Both the position numbers and the translations under genes were made by a program. Under the pieces are notes generated by a model. That model did not search any database, was not told the DNA's origin, and saw only the letters and a list, made by a program, of their open reading frames with translations. A stretch of 64,000 nucleotides of DNA from Odocoileus virginianus (taxonomy: Eukaryota > Chordata > Mammalia > Artiodactyla > Cervidae), in contig NC_069678.1 in NCBI RefSeq assembly GCF_023699985.2, forward strand, positions 66,892,798 through 66,956,797, written 5' to 3'. How positions within the stretch are numbered: position 1 is the first letter of the stretch; each line of letters opens with the position of its first letter. This document shows positions 23,776 through 35,480 of the stretch, in pieces.

Positions 23776-23971
23776 AAAATGAAGTCTCTCAGTTGTCCAA
23801 CTCTTTTTGACCCCATGGATTTCAGCCCCCCAGGCTCCTCTGTCCATAGGATTTTCCAGGCAAGAATACTAGAGTGGGTTGCCATTTCTTTCTCCAAGGG
23901 ATCTTCCCAACCCAGGGATCAAACTCAGGTCTCCTGCATTGCAGACTCTTTACCATCACCAGGGAATCCCT
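23776..23971 (-). mobile_element. Bov-tA SINE
   Basis: Antisense pattern gaagtctctcagttgtccaa to taccatcaccagggaatccc; it ends about 165 bp before exon C. Confidence 0.85.
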
Positions 23972-24135
23972 GAGACACGTAAAGTAGCTTCCATTTCCTT
24001 CACTGAACCCCTAATGATAGAGGCATCAAAAAATTCCTATGATATCACAGTCTATATATCTTTTCAGCTTTTTTGTACATTCTTTCAGAGCTTCCTACTT
24101 TGATCACAGATACTATGTTTCCTTTTCTTGCATAG

Positions 24136-24200
24136 ATGGGAGAATTTTGTTGAGTGGTTGGGCAGAGCTTCCTCTGATTTGTCATCTGATTTTCCTCCAG
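24136..24200 (+). CDS. C1orf87: C1orf87-like EF-hand protein, coding exon C (65 bp)
   Basis: Acceptor with a good pyrimidine tract (gtttccttttcttgcatag) and consensus donor CCAG|gtgagt. The exon length of 65 bp is exactly what is needed: exon B leaves two bases (AA), exon C's first base completes Lys96, 21 codons follow (residues 97-117), and one G is left for exon D's GA to make Gly118. It completes the second EF-hand-like loop (K96-W-E-N99, then FVEWL as the exit helix) and starts the linker (RASSDLSSDFPP). Without it exons B and D cannot be joined in frame. Confidence 0.9.
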
Positions 24201-24409
24201 GTGAGTCTGGTTATTTTGTTCCTTAAGAGACCTCCCATTCCCAGAGCTCTTGTTGATGCTGTGACTTAGCTCCAATGGTCTGTCTGTTGGATTTCACATC
24301 ATTTCTCCCAGAAATGTAAATAGCTTACCAGTGAAGAAAAATTAAGAGTGAAGTTTGCATTAATGGTTATTTGTTTAGGTCAGTTAGATCATAAAAGGCA
24401 TAATTCCCA

Positions 24410-24992
24410 GGTTTTTCTTTTTAATTAAAGAGTTTATTTATTTATTTATTTTTAATGGAAGGTTAGTTGCTTTACAATATTGTGTTGGTTTCTACCAAAC
24501 ATCAACATGAATCAGCCATAGGTTTACCCATGTCCCCTCCCACTTGAACCTGCCTCCCACCTCCCTCCCCATCCAACCTCTCTAGGTTGTTACTGGGCCC
24601 TGGTTTAGTTCTCTGAGTCATACAACAAATTCCCATTGGCTATCTATTTTACACATGGTAAAATAGATGACTTTATGTTTCCACGTTGCTGTCTCCATAC
24701 ATCCCACTCTCTCCTGCCTCCCCCACCCCAGCTGTATCTATAATCTGTTCTCAATGTCTGCATCTCCACTGCTGCTCTGCAAATAGGTTCACCAGTACCA
24801 TTTTTCTAAATTCCATATACATGCATTAGTATATGATATTTGTTTTTCTCTTTCTGACTTACTCAACTCTGTATAATAGGGTCTAGGTTCATCCACCTCA
24901 TTAGGACTGACTCAAATGTGTTCCTTTTTATGGCTGAGTAATATTCCATCACATACATGTACCACAGCTTCTTTATCCATTCATTCATGTAG
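24410..24992 (-). mobile_element. ruminant L1 3' end
   Basis: Antisense L1: an A-tail remnant seen as (TTTA)n near 24430, then the 3' UTR (gttagttgctttacaatatt, atgaatcagccataggttta) and ORF2 end to cagcttctttatccattcat. 5' truncated; begins about 210 bp after exon C. Confidence 0.85.
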
Positions 24993-25183
24993 TACATCAT
25001 GAAGCATTATCTAGAAATAGCCCTTTAATATGGATGTAGTGCATTTATAAAAGAAGTTGATATTACTTATTAGAATTTCAGTTGCATAGTCCCTTAGATC
25101 TGGGAATCCTATAGCTAAGTACTTTCCCTACTAATACCTCACCAAAAAGCTCTCCAAGATTTATATACAGTGGTATAATTTTT

Positions 25184-25400
25184 GTGTGTGCTGTGTGCTT
25201 AGTCACTCAGTCATGTCCGACTCTTTGCAACTCCATGGACTGTAACCTGCCAGCCTCCTCTGTCCATGGGGATTCTCCAGGCAAGAATACTGGAGCAGGG
25301 ACCCACTCCCTTCTTCAGGGAATCTTCCCGATCCAGGGATCAAACCCAGGTCTCCCACGTTGCAGGAAGATTCTTTACCATCTGAGCCACCAGGGAAGCC
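25184..25400 (-). mobile_element. Bov-tA SINE
   Basis: Antisense full length from gtgtgctgtgtgcttagtca to ctgagccaccagggaagcc; near consensus. Confidence 0.9.
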
Positions 25401-25844
25401 AAGATCCTTCAAGCACCATTTTATTAAATTACAGTATATCCAATTACTATAACTATGCAGCTGTAAAATCACATGGCTGATCTAATACAGGAAGATTTCC
25501 AAGATATATTATTAAGTGAAATGATGAAGATGAATTGGGCAAAATATTTAGCAATTAACAAGTGTTAAATATGACAGGTGAAAAAATATGCATTGATACT
25601 AATCTGTTGTTGCAATTCTCTATTTATTACATCCATCAACCATTTACTGGTTACCCTTTGGATCAAAATACAAGGTACTGAGAGTTTGGTGGGAAGTGTA
25701 GTATATCAGTTTGCATTCCAGTGAAAAACAGAAACCTCACTAGGTATTTCAAACAAAGGGAATTTATAGCAGGGGGTTGAGGGATTGGTTATTATCCATA
25801 ATTAGAAGACTGAAAGCGCAAAATGAGAATAAAGAGTGTGTTCA

Positions 25845-26290
25845 TTTCCCTCGGGCATTTGTCACAACGAAGTCAGAAACTGAGTGGCCTAAAATAACAG
25901 AAATTTCTTCGCTCATGGTTCTGGACACTATACGTCAGAAATCAAGATGTCAGGAGGGCCATGCTCTCTCTCAAGGCTCTAGGAAAGAGTGTTTCCTTGC
26001 CTCTCCCAGATTCTGTTGTCCACAGGCTGTTCTTGGCTTATGGTTACATAACTACAGTCTCTGCCTCTGTCTTCCTATGGCCTTCTTCCTTCTCTGCCTC
26101 TCTTTCGTACCTGTGTCTAAATCCTCCCTCTCTTTGTACAAAGACACTACTGTTCATTCAAGTTCGGGCCCAACCAAATCCATAATGATGTCATCTTAAC
26201 TTGATTACATCTTAAGTTGTTTTCAAACAGGGCCTTATTAACAGGTTTCAGTGGTACCTGTTTAAAGGATATATTTAAACCCGTGACCAT
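25845..26290 (-). mobile_element. MLT1/MaLR-type LTR relic
   Basis: Antisense order of a MaLR LTR: actgagtggcctaaaataac agaaatttctt, atggttctggacactatacg, aaatcaagatgtcaggaggg, then cttgattacatcttaa. Strongly diverged; the 140-codon open frame across it is incidental. Confidence 0.5.
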
Positions 26291-26884
26291 GAGATAACCC
26301 AGATACTAGTAACTATCGAAAGCAGCTATCATCCTTAGGGCTGAAGGAGTGTAGAGAAATGTGTACTCTTAGCAGAACCTAGAATCTCATAGGGTGACTG
26401 TAAGTCTAACAAACAAAAATGTTAGACAATATTACACTCTACACTACACTCTACAGGAGTGTAGTGGTACTGTTGTTGCATTGTTGTGACAGCCTGTGGC
26501 TTACTGAGAAACTTAGTCTTGATCTCTTCCCATTCCTATATTGCTGGGGCTATGATTATTAAAATGCTGTTAGGCACCGAGTGGGCCATTTTGTTTGCTG
26601 GTTCTTTAGCCCAACAGGTTAAGTGTCATAAAAGGAAAGAAGGGATATTATAAGAAACTAAAGATAGCTATGCATTTGGAGTGTGTAGAACTGTGAATTT
26701 TCTCATTCCAATTTTCATTAGAAGATTGTATGATAACCTGATTAAAATGATTCATTTTTATATATATTGCCTCATATTATAAACTTGATCACATTTGGAA
26801 TCACAAAAATTCTATGAACTTGCTTTTAATGTGCATATGATATTTGCATATCACATAAATACTTAATGTCTGTAACTTAGACTA

Positions 26885-27600
26885 AGGATCAGAATCTTGG
26901 CAAGATCAACCAGAATACAAGATAAAATACAAAATAATATTTCTTTGAAGGATATTATTTGGAATTCAAGTTGAACAACCAGATAGAAAAGAGGAAAATC
27001 CACTCTGTGTAAGAAGTTAACATCTCATAAAATCTCTAGAATTATCCACACAAAATGTTTCCAGCATTCAATTAGAAATCATCAGCAATGGTATAACAGG
27101 GGATGTGGATTTTCAAATAACTGTAATTAGTATGTTTGAGAAAATTAATAAGATGGAGAATTTTCAGCAAATAATTTGAATCTATAAAAAGAATCAAATG
27201 GAATATGTAGAACACAAAAAAAATTTAAAAATAACTAAATTTTAAAACTTAATAGATGGGTTTAACAAAAGACTGGGCATATCTGAAGGGAGAATTAGTG
27301 AACTAGAATATGATTCAGTAGGAAATATTCACATTGAAGTATGAATGATAAAAGATGACAAAATATGCAAAAAGAGTATATAAAAGATATATAGGAAATA
27401 GTGACAACATCCAACATACATGTAATGGAGTCACAGGATGATAGGAGGAAGAGAGTAGAGCTGAAGCCATATTGAAGAAAATTATGACTGAAAATTGCCA
27501 ACAGTGAAAAAAATACCTCAAGCCATAGATCCAAGAAATGCTGCAAACTCCCATAAAGACAAATACAAAAGAGCTTAGACCCCTCCAGATACATATGTTC
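26885..27600 (+). mobile_element. old L1M 5' part
   Basis: Sense blocks resemble ORF1 and inter-ORF sequence of old L1: atctgaagggagaattagtg aactaga, agtcacaggatgatagga, gactgaaaattgccaacagt. Confidence 0.5.
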
Positions 27601-27982
27601 TAAGATCTAAAGTAGTATTTTACAAAAATGAAGTACGACCCAACTTTGAACCTCTTCACAGTGGAGCCGGTGAAGTGAGGGAGAAGAAGAGGGGAAGCAG
27701 GAAGCAAGGAACAGGCCTATCGCATGACTGCAGATGGGGGGAAATTAGAAGGCAATGATGGTCGCCTCGGAGGCTCATTGATCCCCCTAAACATTTACCG
27801 ATGGCCCATCACTCAAGATAACATAGAAAAATGGCTGAGTTTAACCTCCCTTTTATTAAGGGTAAAAAAATCCATAGTAATTCCTAGTTAGAACTACTTA
27901 TATTGAAGGAACAGAAAAGCTTTGGTTTATGTAACTGAAAACTCAGGCAGCAGCAAGAGCTAGAATGGTTTTATCTAGCCAT

Positions 27983-28174
27983 TGGGCTTCTCTTGTGGCT
28001 CAGCTGGTAAAGAATCTGCCTGCAATGTGGGAAACCTGGGTTTGATCCCTGGCTTGGGAAGATCTCCTGGAAAAGGGAAAATCTACCCACTCCAGTATTC
28101 TGGCCTGGATAATTCCATGGACTAAGTCTGTGGTGTTGCAAAGAGTCGGACATGACTGAGCGACTTTCACTTCA
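27983..28174 (+). mobile_element. Bov-tA SINE
   Basis: Sense full length from ttgggcttctcttgtggctc to tgactgagcgactttcactt. Confidence 0.9.
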
Positions 28175-28388
28175 AGTGTCAGGTCAAGAATCTGCTCTCT
28201 GGCTTTCTGCTTCCTTTATCTGGTGTTGGCATCATCTTCAGGTTCTAAATGTTGGTGTCCAACTGCACTGGGCACTCCTGTAATAGCAAAATAGTTCTGG
28301 GAGCTAGGCTTATCATCCCTCCACAGCACTCTCTTTTGGGAGGTCCTGCCAAGGAGAGAACTTTACTACCTAAGAAACTATAGCAGAT

Positions 28389-28920
28389 TGTTGTTCAGTT
28401 GCTTAGTTGGGTCTGACTCTTTGCAATCCCCATGGACTGCAGAACACAAGGATTCTCCATCCTTCACTATCTCCCTGAGTTTGTTCAAATTCATGTCCAC
28501 TGAGTTGGTGATGCTATCCAACCATCTCATCTTCTGCCGCCCTCTTCTCCTTTTACCTTCAGTCTTTCCCAGCATCCAGTGAGTCAGCTCTTCACATCAG
28601 ATGGCCAAAGTATTGGAGCTTCAGCTTCAGCATCAGTCCTTCTAATGAATATTCAGGGTTGATTTCCTTTAGGATTGACTAGTTTGATCTTCTTGCAGTC
28701 CAAGGGACTCTCAAGAGTCTTCCCCAGCACCACAATTTAAAAGCATCAATTCTTCAACATTCAACCTTCTTTATGGCCAACTCTCATATCCATACATGAC
28801 TACTGAAAAACCATAGCTTTGACTAGACGGACCTTTGTCAGCAAAGTGATGTCTTTGCTTTTGAATACACTGTCTAGGTTTGCCATAGCTTTCCTTACAA
28901 GGAGCAAGCATCTTTTAATT
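28389..28920 (-). mobile_element. BovB LINE 3' fragment
   Basis: Antisense BovB from tgttgttcagttgcttagtt through catctcatcttctgccgccc and agttcttc-like tcaattcttcaacattcaac to gagcaagcatcttttaattt, 5' truncated. A CA repeat and then a Bov-tA follow directly. Confidence 0.85.
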
Positions 28921-28960
28921 TCACACACATGCATGCACACGCACACACTCACACACACAC
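28921..28960 (+). repeat. (CA)n microsatellite between two retroelements
   Basis: Interrupted CA run (cacacacatgcatgcacacg) joining a BovB and a Bov-tA. Confidence 0.85.
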
Positions 28961-29168
28961 GGGGCTTCCATAGTAGCTCAGTGGTAAAGAATCCATCTGC
29001 AATGCAGGACACATGGGTTTTATCTCTGGGTTGGAAAGATCCCCTCAAGAAAGAAATGGCAACCCACTCCAGTATTCTTGCCTGGGAAATCCCATGGAGA
29101 GAGGAGCCTGGCAGGCTACAGTCCATGGAGTCACAAAGAGTCAGACACATCTTAGCAACTAAACCACC
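28961..29168 (+). mobile_element. Bov-tA SINE
   Basis: Sense full length, ggggcttccatagtagctca to tcttagcaactaaaccacc. Confidence 0.9.
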
Positions 29169-29194
29169 ACTACAGCTTTTCAGGTGCCTTTACT

Positions 29195-29480
29195 CTCTAA
29201 GTTGTTACAAGATACTCAATATAGTCCCCTGTGCTATACAGCAGGTCCTTACTGTTTATCTACCAATCTCAAATAACCCATTTATTTCTCCCCACCCCTT
29301 TGATAACCTTAAATCTATTTTCTATGTCTGTGAGTTTTTATAAGTTTTATAAGTTCTGTTTTATAAGTTCATTTGTATCACTTTTTTAGATTCCACATGT
29401 ATCTGTCTCTCGTTTTTACTTATTTCGCTTAGTATGATAATCTCTGGGTCTGTTCATGTTGCTGCAAACAGTATTATTTA
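29195..29480 (-). mobile_element. L1 LINE fragment (older artiodactyl type)
   Basis: Antisense 3' UTR/ORF2 end: gtcccctgtgctatacagca ggtcc, ttagattccacatgtatctg, gtctgttcatgttgctgcaa. Contains a small local repeat of ataagtt. Confidence 0.7.
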
Positions 29481-29539
29481 ATTTTTTTAGTCAGTTTTTA
29501 TTTATGACTTTATTTTAGGTTTACCTGGGAATTTTTTAG

Positions 29540-29682
29540 AAGTCCCAAACTGGGTTCTCACCCCCTAGAGATTCTGGTATAACTGGTCTGGCGTGACACC
29601 TAGGCATTGGTAATTTTTAAAGCTCTCCAGGTGGGAGCATTTTAGCACCAGTGCTGAAGACCACTGATTTCAAGTTATTAGT
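29540..29682 (+). mobile_element. hAT-type (MER5-like) transposon relic
   Basis: tagagattctggtataactg gtctggcgtg, gcattggtaatttttaaagc tctccaggtg, and the end gctgaagaccactg match the usual MER5-group order. Confidence 0.55.
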
Positions 29683-30204
29683 GGGGGATGTGGGGAGAGA
29701 TGGTAGGGCTGGCTGTGTAACTCTCAGAATCCACTGGAAGCCTTGTAAAACCTGGCCCTTACAATACCTGGAGATCTCTAGAAGCTAGCTTGGCCTGTTT
29801 CCTCCAATGCAAATCTTCAAGGCAGACTAGACAGATGGTTATTATTTGTCCTTCCTTCTGTGTTAGAAAGAAAAAAAATCATCCCTACCTTGGATTTCTC
29901 AATTTCCACATGTGAAAAACATTACCTTTTAAAATATGCTTATAAGCATTAGGAAGGAGAAAGAACAGCTTAAAAGAAGCCAAGGAGATGAGCCTGCATT
30001 TTCTCCTTATGGGACTTTTAGAAATGCCAACAATAGAGAAACTGGATTGGGACAAACTCTAGGTACTAGATCTTATATTAAAAAGAATAATGCATGTGAA
30101 AAATTCCTGGCACATAATGCAAAGTTCTCTTTTCTGGAGAAACTAGATTGCTTAAAATCACATAATAGTAACACAATGGCAAACAATACTACATTGCATT
30201 AGGC

Positions 30205-30360
30205 ATCTTCCCTGTGTTAAGCATTTTTATGTAGGTAGTTTTTAATTACCTACATAAATTATAATTTCAAAATGCAATTATCATTCCCTTTTCACAACTG
30301 ACAAGATTAAGATCTGAAAGCTTGCAGCTGGTAAAGGGAAACATCTGGATTATATTCATA
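30205..30360 (-). mobile_element. MIR SINE relic
   Basis: Antisense: tccctgtgttaagcattttt, aattatcattcccttttcac, gcttgcagctggtaaaggga. Confidence 0.5.
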
Positions 30361-30724
30361 GCATTCATACCTGACACCCAAGTTCATCTGTAGCATCTGG
30401 GTTAGATATGGAAGAAGAGAGAAAAATCCTTCCTCCTAAAGGGCCTGAAAAGGAACGGGAAACACAGAAATATACAATCAGTGACTTTATTTTCCAAACT
30501 TCAAATTAAGGGCACATGATCATCCATTTTACATGCATTGAGTACTTATTCTAATGCTGGGTTCTGGGCCTTCAGAGATTATGAAATCACATTGCCTTCT
30601 CCATCAAGAAACTGTGGGAGAAGATTCATAATTATTTGTAAGTGCAATGTTAAGAGTCTAACAAAAAGCTCTTTAATCCAATATGTTTATTTTATAAGCA
30701 TCCTTACATAGATAGCTACTAGTT

Positions 30725-30975
30725 AACGTAGTAGCTATTTATTTGAGTACCTGCTATGCTCCAAGTATTTGCTTTACATTTTCTAGTCCATTTAATCTTC
30801 ACAGTAACCTATAGATGGCATTATCCCCATTTTACAGAAGTGGAAACAGACACAGAGAGGACAAGTTCCTTGCCCTAAATCATGCAGCTAATAGAGAAAA
30901 GAGTCAAGCCAGGACTCAAATCCAAGGGATCTGGCTTCAGAGCCTCTATTCCCCCACCATTATGTTATACTGTCG
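30725..30975 (-). mobile_element. MIR SINE
   Basis: Well-preserved antisense MIR: gtacctgctatgctccaagt, ttatccccattttacagaag, aaatcatgcagctaatagag, gccaggactcaaatccaagg. Confidence 0.8.
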
Positions 30976-31071
30976 ACTTCTACCCTTTTTAAAAATTCAT
31001 TGATTGAATCATTTTATTGAAAATAGCAACAGCCAACTCAGAAACAATATGTATTTGTTAATGGCACATTT

Positions 31072-31281
31072 GGGGCTCCCCTGGTGGCTCAGCAGTAAAG
31101 AATCCACTTGCAATGCAGGAGCCACAGGAGACGTGGGTTTGATCCCTTGGGATTGGGAAGATTGAGGCAACCAACTCCAGTATTCACGCCTGGAGAACCC
31201 CATGGAGAGAGAAGCCTGGTGAGCTACAGTCCACAGAGTTGCAAAGAGTCAGGTACAACTGAAGTGACTAAGCACGCACAC
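31072..31281 (+). mobile_element. Bov-tA SINE
   Basis: Sense full length, ggggctcccctggtggctca to gaagtgactaagcacgcaca. Flanks aatggcacattt and aatagcatattt look like an aged target-site duplication. Confidence 0.9.
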
Positions 31282-31800
31282 AATAGCATATTTGAATTAT
31301 GCATTAAATATTGAAGCTGAAGCTCCCAGAAATCTGTGCTATGTAGCTGTCAGTAATAAGTTGCCAACTCTGATGACAGGTGTTGAGCGATGAATGAATG
31401 ATGCCCACAGTAAACCTCAGTGGACTTAAACTGAAGGTCTTTATGTGTTTTTCCTGCTTCCTAAGGAAATTTCTTCTATTCATGAAGGCAGCAGCCAGAG
31501 CAAGTAGTACATGGGCCGTAAAATCCCCTGGGGTAGGGATGCCATACTCTTTCCATATAGGACCTCTGACCATAGGAAGGAACAAGAAAGGGGAAGACAA
31601 AGGTTTTACATGATCTTTCAAGTGCAAACTTGAATGGAAAGGGAGGTGGAAGTGCTTCATTCTCTAAGAGGAAAGACCACAGGAAAAGGCCCCTTGCCAC
31701 TCCCCAAACTGGAAAAGCCCTCTTCATTCAGGGAAGTTCAACAGGCTGGTATCTCTCTTTATCTGGAACTCTCTGTTCTATGGACATGCCCACCATGTCT

Positions 31801-31829
31801 GTGTTTGTTTGTTTGTTTGTTTGTTTGTT
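31801..31829 (+). repeat. (GTTT)n tract at an L1 tail
   Basis: Seven GTTT units directly before the - strand L1; read on the other strand this is a (CAAA)n extension of its A tail. Confidence 0.85.
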
Positions 31830-33753
31830 TTAATTAATATATTTTATTTGGAGGCTAACTGCTTTACAATATTGTGGTGGTTTTTGCCATACATTGACAT
31901 GAATCAGCCACGGGTGTACATGTGTCCCCCATCCCAAAGTCCCCCACCCCATCCCATCCCTCTGGGTTGTCCCAGTGCACCAGCTTTGAGTGCCCTGTTT
32001 CATGCATCGAACTTGGACTGGTGATCTGTTTCACATATGGTAATATACATGTTTCAATGCTATTCTCTCAAATCATCCCACCCTCGCCTTTTCCCACAGA
32101 GTCCAAAAGTCTGTTCTTTATATCTGTGTCTCTTTTGCTGTCTTGCATGTAGGGTCATTGTTACCATCTTTCTAAATTCCATATATATGCGTTAATATAC
32201 TGTATTGGTGTTTTTCTTTCTGACTTACTTCACTCTGTATAATAGCTCCAGTTTCATCTACCTCATTAGAACTGACTCAAATGTGTTCTTTTTAATATTC
32301 CATTGTGTATATGTACCACGGCTTTTTTATCCATTTGTCTGCCGATGGACATCTAGGTTGCTTCCATGTCCTAGCTATTGTAAACAGTGCCGAAATGAAC
32401 ATTGAGGTACACGTGTCTCTTTCAATTCTGGTTTCCTCAGTGTGTATGCCCAGCAATGGGTTTGCTGGGTCATATGGCAGCTCTATTTCCAGCTTTTTAA
32501 GGAATCTCCACACTGTTATCCATAGTGGCTGTACTAGTTTGCAATTCCCACCAACAGTGTAAGAGGGTTCCCTTTTCTCCACACCCTCTCCAGCATTTAT
32601 TGCTTGTAGACTTTTGGATAGCAGCCATCCCGACTGGCATGAGATGGTACCTCATTGTGGTTTTGATTTGCATTTCTCAAATAATGCATTTGCAAATGCA
32701 TTTGCATTTCTCGAGTTGCATTTCTCTGATAATGAGTGATGTTGAGCATCTTTTCATGTGTTTGTTAGCCATCTGTATGTCTTCTTCGGAGAAATGTCTG
32801 TTTAGTTCTTTGGCCCATTTTTTGATTGGATCATTTATTTTTCTGGTATTGAGCTGCATGAGCTGCTTGTAAATTTTGGAGATTAATTCTTCATCAGTTG
32901 TTTTGTTTGCTATTATTTTCTCCCATTCTGAAGGCTGTCTTTTCACCTTGCTTATAGTTTCCTTCATTGTGCAAAAGGTTTTAAGTTTAATTAGGTCCCA
33001 TTTGTTTATTTTTACTTTTATTTTCATTACCCTGGGAGGTGGGGTGGGTCATAGAGGATCTTGCTGTGATTTATATCAGAGAGTGTTCTGCCTATGTTTT
33101 CCTCTAGGAGTTTTATAGTTTCTTGTCTGACATTCAGATCTTTAATCCATTTTGAGTTTATTTTTGTGTATGGTGTTAGAAAGTGTTCTAGTTTCATTCT
33201 TTTACAGGTGGTTGACCAGTTTTCCCAGCATCACTTGATAAAGAGATTGTCTTTTCTCCATTGTATATTTTTGCCTCCTTTGTCAAAGATAAGGTGTCCA
33301 TAGGTCCATGAATTCATCTCTGGACTTTCTATTTTGTCCCACTGATCTGCATTTCTGTCTTTGTGCCAGTACCATACTGTCTGGATGACTAGCTTTGTAG
33401 TATAGTCTGAAATCAGGCAAGTTGATTCCTCCAGTTCCATTCTTCTTTCCCAAGATTGCTTTGGCTATTTGAGGTTTTTTGTGTCTCCATAAAAATTGTG
33501 AAATTATTTATTCTAGTACTGTGAAAAATACCATTGATAGCTTGATAGGGGTTGCATTGAATCATAGATTGTTTTGGGTAGTATACTCATTTTCACTATA
33601 TTGATTCTTCCAATCCATGAACACGGTAATATTTCTCCATCTCTTTGTGTCAGCTTTGATTTCTTTCATCAGTGTTTTATAGTTTTCTATGTATAGGTCT
33701 TTTGTTTCTTTAGGTAAATTTATTCCTAAGCATTTTATTCTTTTTTTGCAATG
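31830..33753 (-). mobile_element. ruminant L1 LINE, 3' 1.9 kb, ORF2 C-terminal part
   Basis: Antisense L1 from the 3' UTR (ggaggctaactgctttacaa) to well inside ORF2 (gtcttttgtttctttaggta). Translated pieces on the - strand include WDKIESPEMNSWTYGHLIFD, NKWDLIKLKTFCTMKETISK and NPLLGIHTEETRIERDTCTS, the ORF2 C-terminal domain. Frames are broken, so it is a dead copy. Within it, tttgcatttctc occurs three times around 32668-32725 where the consensus has one, a local duplication. It is the longest uninterrupted L1 of the window. Confidence 0.9.
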
Positions 33754-33756
33754 CCG

Positions 33757-34060
33757 CCATCACCTTTTCCTGGAAACTCCTATTCACCCTCAGTTCCCCA
33801 GTTTAAGTGTCACTTCTTCCAAGAAGCCTTCTCTGACCCTCCATCACTCCTACCCCTAGCCTGAAAGAAATTTATTTTCACATTTTCCTTTGTTGTGTTT
33901 ATGGTAGTTTGTAATTAAATAATAATCTTGAGTGATTATTTAGCACTTATCTCCCCTTTGTGAGCTTCATCAGGGCAGGAATTAGATCCTTCTTCTCCAC
34001 CAGGGTATCCCCATCACCCCATACAATGCCAACCACATAGCAGAGTCTCAACATTTTCTT
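33757..34060 (+). mobile_element. L2 LINE relic
   Basis: Sense L2: gtgtcacttcttccaagaag ccttctctgacc, cttatctcccctttgtgagc, cagggcaggaattagatcct. It ends about 70 bp before exon D. Confidence 0.7.
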
Positions 34061-34132
34061 TGCCTGGGTGTATATGTGTATACGTTAAAAGGAAGAGACC
34101 AAGTTAAAACCATTTTTTTCTTTCTTGTCCAG

Positions 34133-34212
34133 GAAAGAAAGGAAAGGAAATTTCTGCTACTCCAGGGCATCCTGAAGTTCCTGAGATATCTCAAGGAAAA
34201 ACTGAACAAATG
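34133..34212 (+). CDS. C1orf87: C1orf87-like EF-hand protein, coding exon D
   Basis: 80-bp exon between acceptor tttctttcttgtccag and donor ATG|gtatgc (nonconsensus after gtat). The first two bases complete Gly118, then 26 codons encode residues 119-144, ending on a codon boundary. Composition is linker-like: GKEISATPGHPEVPEISQ, rich in Pro, Glu, Lys and Ser, joining the two EF-hand-like pairs. The frame starting at the first base is also open and looks Lys/Leu rich, but it is ruled out because it neither matches exon C's phase nor joins exon E. Confidence 0.88.
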
Positions 34213-35124
34213 GTATGCAGCCTAGTATAGAACTTGGGGATGGGCTTCACCAATCCTTTGCCTTCTATGCTCTGATGCTGGGTTAGGCTGTCCCTTCTGA
34301 ATTTTTGATTTCCATCCAGTACTTCAGTATCAGACTATCTGTGACTTCAATACTCTACTCAAGCAGAGAAGGGAAATAGAACTCCAAGAGTGTGGTTGAT
34401 TTCTGTCTGAGCCTGTATGCTTGCAGAAACTTCTCATCACCACTCAGTGACCGACTTGCCATTGGCCCCCAAACATTGAACCTGTGGTGTGTGAACAGGT
34501 GTCCTTCCAAAGCCTGTGACCGGTCACCAACTGCCATCAAAATAAAGGGTGGTTGTTAGGCCTATTTTAACATCTTAAATCCAGCTTCCAGAAGCAGGGT
34601 GACCTTTTCCCCAGACATCACATTTTAAAATGTAATGGGCTCTTTGATTTAAAAAAAGAAAATCTGGCAAGCAGTTAAAATTCTTTTTAATATTCCCAGC
34701 ACTTAGCCTGAAGATGCAGACAAAATTGAAAAACAGCCTGAGTTTCTCTGTTGTTGTTGTTTTTTTAAATGCCTGGATTAGAACATAATTCATCTTCAAA
34801 TGACGGGAGGCCTCTTCATACACTTCACACTTTGAAATATTTTAGAAAATAGTATCCATTTTGGCATGCCTCTGCCATGCAAGAAACAACAGCAAATGCT
34901 TTTCTCCTTGAGTGTTAAGTCTGTTGTGTGTAAGATTATAAAAAATATATAGTTTGCTCTTTTTCTTGCCTCGTTTGAAGATTTTACTGCATCTCGGCAA
35001 TAATCGATTCTTCTCACATTCCTATATAAGCAGCATTCATTGTCTCACTTTTTAGAAAGGGAAACTGAGGCAGAGGTTTGGTAAAGCAGCTTTCTGATTG
35101 CCCCAGAGAAAATTGTTCATTGAT

Positions 35125-35480
35125 GCATTCACTTATTCATTCAGTAAACATATCCTGAGCACCTACTATGTGACAGTCAATAACCAAAACTTGTAGATAC
35201 ATAAATGACTATCTCACAGGCCCAGCCTCCAGATCTCTGGGGGAGGGAAGAGATACTCTAACAGACACTATCCAATAGTAAGTGCTATGATGGATAAAAG
35301 GGCTATAAAGAATTTCCCCTCTCCTATCCTGAGGCTGTCAAGGAAGGCCTCCCATAAGGAGGGAAATATGAGTTGGGCCTTGAAGGATGAGTAGGAGCCC
35401 AACGCACTGAGGCACAGATGGCAAAAAGGACTTTTACAGCAGAAAAAACAGCATGTAAAAGGCATAAGAGCATCAAGCAG
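35125..35480 (-). mobile_element. L2 LINE relic
   Basis: Antisense L2: cattcagtaaacatatcctg agcacctactatgtgac, aaggaaggcctcccataagg, gggccttgaaggatgagtag, aacagcatgtaaaaggcata. Confidence 0.7.

Larger units (their letters stand above)
8701..24135 (+). other. C1orf87: intron B-C, about 15.4 kb
   Basis: Contains an old L1M carrying a Bov-tA fragment, a Bov-tA and a BovB; two L2 copies; a region nearly free of repeats with homeodomain-type sites; MIRs; an MLT1 LTR split by a SINE; a solo-LTR-like element; an L1 split by BovB and Bov-tA; and several DNA-transposon relics. I assign nothing to 8720-8990, 13250-13930, 14780-15000, 15200-15570, 16680-17720, 18130-18370, 18510-18840, 20160-21060 or 22740-23770. 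Confidence 0.8.
24201..34132 (+). other. C1orf87: intron C-D, about 9.9 kb
   Basis: Holds a - strand L1 tail, several Bov-tA, an MLT1-type LTR, an L1M, a BovB, a hAT relic, two MIRs, a 1.9-kb - strand L1 and an L2. I assign nothing to 24992-25180, 25500-25840, 26300-26880, 27600-27980, 28180-28380, 29690-30200, 30370-30720 or 31300-31800. Confidence 0.8.

Noticed and set aside
25777..26199. 140-codon open frame
   Set aside because: Lies across a diverged MaLR-type LTR on the opposite strand; no start context, splice sites or family resemblance.
27650..27800. GC-richer patch with acceptor-like ctcttcacag
   Set aside because: No donor at a fitting distance and no frame that joins the neighbouring exons; origin unknown.
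28819..29343. 174-codon open frame on the + strand
   Set aside because: It runs through BovB antisense, a CA repeat, a Bov-tA and an L1 fragment in turn, so it is not a gene.
31304..31660. 118-codon open frame on the - strand
   Set aside because: I recognise no domain and see no promoter or splice signals. Chance is likely at this length in 64 kb.
32677..33027. Possible gene encoding a Lys/Glu-rich protein on the - strand
   Set aside because: It is the C-terminal part of L1 ORF2 within a 5'-truncated L1.
34133..34212. Reading exon D in its first frame (Lys/Leu-rich, helical)
   Set aside because: The frame disagrees with exon C's phase and ends two bases into a codon, while exon E starts on a codon boundary.
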